Program-made: the position numbers and the translations under genes
Notes under the pieces: model-generated
Database searches by the model: none
The model's input: the letters and a program-made list of their open reading frames with translations, nothing else
What the model was told of the DNA's origin: nothing
Source of the DNA: Actinomycetota bacterium
GTDB taxonomy: Bacteria > Actinomycetota > Actinomycetes > Streptosporangiales > Streptosporangiaceae
Reading direction: 5' to 3'
NCBI GenBank assembly: GCA_003168295.1
Contig: PMST01000345.1
Location: 148 to 8,062, forward strand
Length of the DNA stretch: 7,915 nt
In this document: piece by piece, positions 5,768 to 7,915 of the stretch
How the letters are laid out: the number at the start of each line of letters is the position of its first letter
Numbering within the stretch: the stretch's first letter is position 1

Positions 5768-7234
5768 ATGGAGCGAAGGCCCCATGGTCGGCACAGCGAA
5801 GTTCTCGCGCCGCTGAGGACGCCGCTGAGGGCGTCGGCCAGAAGCCGCCGCCGCCTGGCCGTCAAGGTGCGCTTCACCGCGATGGCCGTGCTGGCCGCGG
5901 TCAGCGTGCTGGCCGGAGTGCTCTTCGTGACCAGCCGGGGGCACACCCCGCCGGCCAGGATTGCGGCGGCCAGTTCGTCGGTACCGCTCTTCGGAGCCTC
6001 GGTGGGGTATGAAGGCCTCGCACAGACTACGGCGCAGTTCGGCCGGATGCCGATCGTCCGGGTCTATTACCCGGGCCTGCCGGCCTCCAACGCGTGGGAC
6101 GGCGGCCAGGCCGGGGCCAATGACTCGGCGGTTATCGTCAGCTTCAAGGCGCTGCCGAAGGACATCCTGTCCGGTGCCGACGACGCGACGCTGACGCATT
6201 TCTTTGACACCGCGCCGACCGGCCACCCGATCTACTACTCCTACTATCACGAGCCCGAGGACAACATCGCGGCCGGGGAGTTCACCCTGGCCGACTACAA
6301 GGCAGCCTGGGCCCGGGTGGCCGCGCTCGCGGGTGCCGCGCACAATCCGGATCTGCACTCCACCCTGATCCTGATGTCCTGGGATCTGGTCAAGGCTTCC
6401 GGCCGGGACTGGAAGTCCTACCTGCCTGGCGGCGGCATCATCAGCACGCTCGGCTGGGACGCCTATCCGGTGGGCAGTGCGACGAACGTCAACCCGCAGC
6501 CCACCTCGCCGGCCGATTTCATGGGCCCGTGCATCGCGGCGTCCGAAAGCGTCGGACTACCCTACGGGTTCGCTGAATTCGGTCTCTCCACGGCCACCGG
6601 CCGGCCGGCCTGGATGACGGAGGTCGGCAACTACCTGCTGAGCAGCGGCGCCCTGTTCGCCACGGTGTTCAACGGCGTCGCGGAGTATCCGACGCTGCAG
6701 CTGACCGACCAGGCCTCGCAGGATGTCTGGAAAGGCTTCGTGGCGCAGTCCGCCCAGGCCCAGTCTGACCCGACGCCGTCCTCGCCGGCGCCATCGTCCC
6801 CGGTCACCCAGCCGACGGGCACCACGCCGACCCCGACCGCCAGCACCCCGGCGCCCACGGCCAGCCCGTCAGGCTCTCCGGCCAGCCCGTCAGGCTCTCC
6901 GGCCAGCCCGGCCCCGGCCGCCGGCAGCAGCTGGGTCAGCGGGCTGAGCCTGAGCCCGGCGCAGTTGATCGGCACCGGAAGCAACGACACGACCATCAGT
7001 TTCCGGATCGGTCAGGCGGCTGACGTTACGGTCCTGGTGCTGGCGGCCGACGGTAGCGTGGTCCGGCAGATCGCCAGGCCGGCGCGTACCGCGGGCCGGG
7101 TCTCGGTGCCCTACTACGGTTACACCGACAGCCACACCCGGCTGCCGGCCGGAACCTACCAGGTCCTGGTGGTAGCCAGCAACGGGAGCGGCAGCGCCAG
7201 CGCCGAAACGGCGCTCACCATCAGCGCCCCGTAA
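5768..7234 (+). CDS. Membrane-anchored or secreted GH26-like glycoside hydrolase with C-terminal FlgD-like Ig domain
   Basis: 488 aa. A basic N-terminus (Arg-rich, 1-36) and one hydrophobic helix (about 37-54) form a signal anchor or uncleaved signal peptide, so the rest is extracellular. Residues about 73-330 resemble the (beta/alpha)8 fold of glycoside hydrolase family 26: YYSYYHEPED (157-166) supplies the likely acid/base E162, and YGFAEFG (266-272) the likely nucleophile E270. Both catalytic glutamates are therefore present. GH26 enzymes are mainly beta-mannanases and related beta-glycanases; the substrate here is not readable. A Ser/Pro/Thr-rich linker (about 334-386) includes a duplicated 7-residue unit. 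A C-terminal FlgD-like Ig domain follows (about 388-488), with GTYQVLVVA (462-470) near its end, probably for spacing or wall attachment. The upstream ATG at 5708 would add 20 residues but lacks an RBS. The gene stands alone, followed by a strong hairpin. Confidence 0.8.
   Translation: MERRPHGRHSEVLAPLRTPLRASARSRRRLAVKVRFTAMAVLAAVSVLAGVLFVTSRGHTPPARIAAASSSVPLFGASVGYEGLAQTTAQFGRMPIVRVYYPGLPASNAWDGGQAGANDSAVIVSFKALPKDILSGADDATLTHFFDTAPTGHPIYYSYYHEPEDNIAAGEFTLADYKAAWARVAALAGAAHNPDLHSTLILMSWDLVKASGRDWKSYLPGGGIISTLGWDAYPVGSATNVNPQPTSPADFMGPCIAASESVGLPYGFAEFGLSTATGRPAWMTEVGNYLLSSGALFATVFNGVAEYPTLQLTDQASQDVWKGFVAQSAQAQSDPTPSSPAPSSPVTQPTGTTPTPTASTPAPTASPSGSPASPSGSPASPAPAAGSSWVSGLSLSPAQLIGTGSNDTTISFRIGQAADVTVLVLAADGSVVRQIARPARTAGRVSVPYYGYTDSHTRLPAGTYQVLVVASNGSGSASAETALTISAP
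6859..6910 (+). repeat. In-frame 21-bp tandem repeat in the linker of the GH26-like protein
   Basis: Two identical 21-bp units (6859-6879 and 6880-6900, beginning GGCCAGCCCG) followed by a 10-bp partial third. Each unit adds seven residues of the A-S-P-S-G-S-P type. Identity at the DNA level, not only the protein level, indicates a recent duplication, so linker length may vary between strains. Confidence 0.9.
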
Positions 7235-7263
7235 ACCGGCCGGGGGCGGCGCATGACTCCCTA

Positions 7264-7312
7264 ATTGCCCTGGCGGCCGGCCACCTTATTGGCCCTGGTG
7301 GCCGGCAACCTC
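7264..7312 (+). repeat. Imperfect tandem direct repeat of about 24 bp
   Basis: Copy 1 at 7264-7287 and copy 2 at 7288-7312 share ATTG, CCCTGG, GGCCGGC and ACCT, with one inserted base and a few substitutions. The duplication creates the inverted repeat listed as the terminator, because each unit contains a GGCCGGC-type core. Confidence 0.6.
7276..7306 (+). terminator. Stem-loop terminator candidate after the GH26-like gene
   Basis: GCCGGCCACC (7276-7285) pairs perfectly with GGTGGCCGGC (7297-7306) across an 11-nt loop. The 10-bp, mostly G/C stem starts 41 nt after the stop codon. There is no U-tract, which is common for actinobacterial terminators. It ends only 20 nt before the next start codon. 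Confidence 0.55.
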
Positions 7313-7314
7313 GG

Positions 7315-7326
7315 TACGCTGACGGG
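7315..7326 (+). promoter_or_regulatory. Possible leaderless promoter of the small membrane protein
   Basis: TACGCT (7315-7320) fits the TAnnnT -10 pattern and lies 6 nt before ATG 7327, the spacing expected when the transcript starts on the A of the start codon. A Shine-Dalgarno sequence is absent, which agrees with leaderless translation. The -35 is poor (TTGGCC at 7289-7294, 20-bp spacer). Confidence 0.3.
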
Positions 7327-7662
7327 ATGATGGCGTCGCTGGCGGTGGGCGGCGTGCTGCTGCTGGCGATGGTCGCGGCTTCGGGGCGGGGCGCGGTCAC
7401 GCTTCCGGCGGACGCGCGCATCCCGGTCCACTGCGGCTCGGCGGAGCACTGTTTCCTGGTGTCCAAGCGGGCTGGGCTGCTCATCTGGCCTGCGGTGGGT
7501 GCGGTGCTGTTCGGGGTGCTCGGCGGGATCATCAGGAGCAGCCTGGCGGCCGGCTGGGTGCCTGGGGTGCGGGATGTGCTGGTGCCCGCGGTGCTGTGCG
7601 TGGTCCTCGGCTTCCAGGTCGGCGCGCTGGTGCTGGCGGGGCGGGGACCGGCGGGCCGTTGA
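7327..7662 (+). CDS. Small three-helix membrane protein of unknown function
   Basis: 111 aa. Hydrophobic stretches at about 4-19, 49-69 and 84-105 look like three membrane helices. The loop after helix 1 holds two cysteines, C36 and C42 (HCGSAEHC), which could form a disulfide if outside the cell. I do not recognise a family. A second ATG immediately follows (7330). No RBS is visible. The coding frame shows the G/C third-position bias of the region and hydrophobic patterning, whereas the opposing minus-strand frame (7221-7715) is low-complexity, so this strand is preferred. It sits between the GH26-like gene and hisS with no evident functional tie to either. Confidence 0.6.
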   Translation: MMASLAVGGVLLLAMVAASGRGAVTLPADARIPVHCGSAEHCFLVSKRAGLLIWPAVGAVLFGVLGGIIRSSLAAGWVPGVRDVLVPAVLCVVLGFQVGALVLAGRGPAGR

Positions 7663-7709
7663 GCCGGCAGGCGGTCGCTAATAGACGCGACGCGCGGGCT
7701 AGAGGCCTT

Positions 7710-7715
7710 TACCAT
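7710..7715 (+). promoter_or_regulatory. Weak candidate -10 element for hisS
   Basis: TACCAT fits TAnnnT. The hexamer 17 bp upstream, GCGACG, matches the TTGACA consensus at only three positions. Transcription from here would give a leader of roughly 85 nt containing the palindrome at 7743-7757. Confidence 0.25.
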
Positions 7716-7742
7716 TGCAGGTGCTGTCCGGCGGGTGCCTGT

Positions 7743-7757
7743 GCCGTCGACGACGGC
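7743..7757. promoter_or_regulatory. Perfect palindrome upstream of hisS
   Basis: GCCGTCG, one central A, CGACGGC: 7-bp arms, 48 bp ahead of the hisS start. It may be an operator or a short leader hairpin (5-bp stem, 5-nt loop). No T-box landmarks are seen. Confidence 0.4.
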
Positions 7758-7805
7758 TCAGAATGAGGTACGTACGGCGTCTGGCACCGTGGGCAGGAAG
7801 GCACA

Positions 7806-7915
7806 ATGAAGATCGATAACAGTCCGGCCAGGGGAATGCGGGACCTGCTGCCCGCTGACGTCGCGGTCCGTGACCATGTGCTCGAGTCGATCTCCGCGGT
7901 GTACCGGCGGTTCGG
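7806..7915 (+). CDS. hisS: Histidyl-tRNA synthetase, N-terminal part (cut by window end)
   Basis: Only the first 36 codons are visible. After a short variable start, RGMRDLLPADV (9-19) is the conserved N-terminal motif of class II HisRS (RGxxDxLP), followed by a helix, RDHVLESISAVYRRF (22-36), as in the family. The enzyme charges tRNA-His in the cytosol. AGGAAGG (7795-7801) lies 4 nt before the ATG and supports this start. The paralogue HisZ shares this region, so the identity rests on 36 residues plus the good match to HisS. Confidence 0.85.
   Translation, partial: MKIDNSPARGMRDLLPADVAVRDHVLESISAVYRRF

Noticed and set aside
5657..6358. 233-codon minus-strand frame
   Set aside because: Covers the leader and N-terminal half of the GH26-like gene; Arg/Gly-rich composition typical of a G/C-rich shadow frame.
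7221..7715. 164-codon minus-strand frame opposite the small membrane protein
   Set aside because: Ala/Pro/Ser/Thr-rich without hydrophobic core or motif, and it would cross the terminator stem. The plus-strand frame has regular membrane helices.
7663..7805. T-box or tRNA-like element before hisS
   Set aside because: No specifier-loop or antiterminator landmarks and no tRNA cloverleaf; only a palindrome and a weak -10 are seen.

Overview
The window is high-GC DNA (about 70% G+C in the genes, with strong G/C preference at third codon positions). Purine-rich ribosome-binding sites, GTG starts and a complete CysRS/HisRS-type gene context point to an actinobacterium (Actinomycetota). I cannot assign a genus from the sequence alone.

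Layout. Positions 1-5323 are filled by three genes on the minus strand, in transcription order: (i) a NERD-domain (nuclease-related) protein, 5323-4457; (ii) a complete but divergent cysteinyl-tRNA synthetase, start best placed at 4375, ending at 2903; (iii) a very long iron-protein fusion that starts at 2849 and runs off the left edge. The visible 949 residues of the fusion carry a VioB-type ferritin-like domain, a CDGSH iron-sulfur site, a divergent 4Fe-4S mono-cluster domain, a second CDGSH site and a group-II truncated-haemoglobin-like domain. Gaps of 81 and 53 bases on one strand suggest a single transcript.

Positions 5324-5767 are non-coding. Their core, about 5433-5660, drops to roughly 40% G+C and carries degenerate direct repeats, a 6+6 palindrome and a structured leader. 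It separates the minus-strand operon from a plus-strand gene (5768-7234) for a membrane-anchored or secreted GH26-like glycoside hydrolase with a Pro/Ser/Thr linker and a C-terminal FlgD-like Ig domain. A strong hairpin follows (7276-7306), then a small three-helix membrane protein of unknown function (7327-7662), then the first 36 codons of histidyl-tRNA synthetase (hisS) from 7806.

The main point of interest is the minus-strand operon. It combines a protein with up to five predicted iron or haem sites, a second-type CysRS (a cysteine-activating enzyme) and a possible nuclease. In the truncated-globin domain the usual proximal-histidine position appears to be cysteine (Cys916), behind an Ala/Pro-rich insertion. 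A shared role in iron/sulfur or redox chemistry is inference only. The GH26-like gene, the small membrane protein and hisS look like ordinary chromosomal neighbours.
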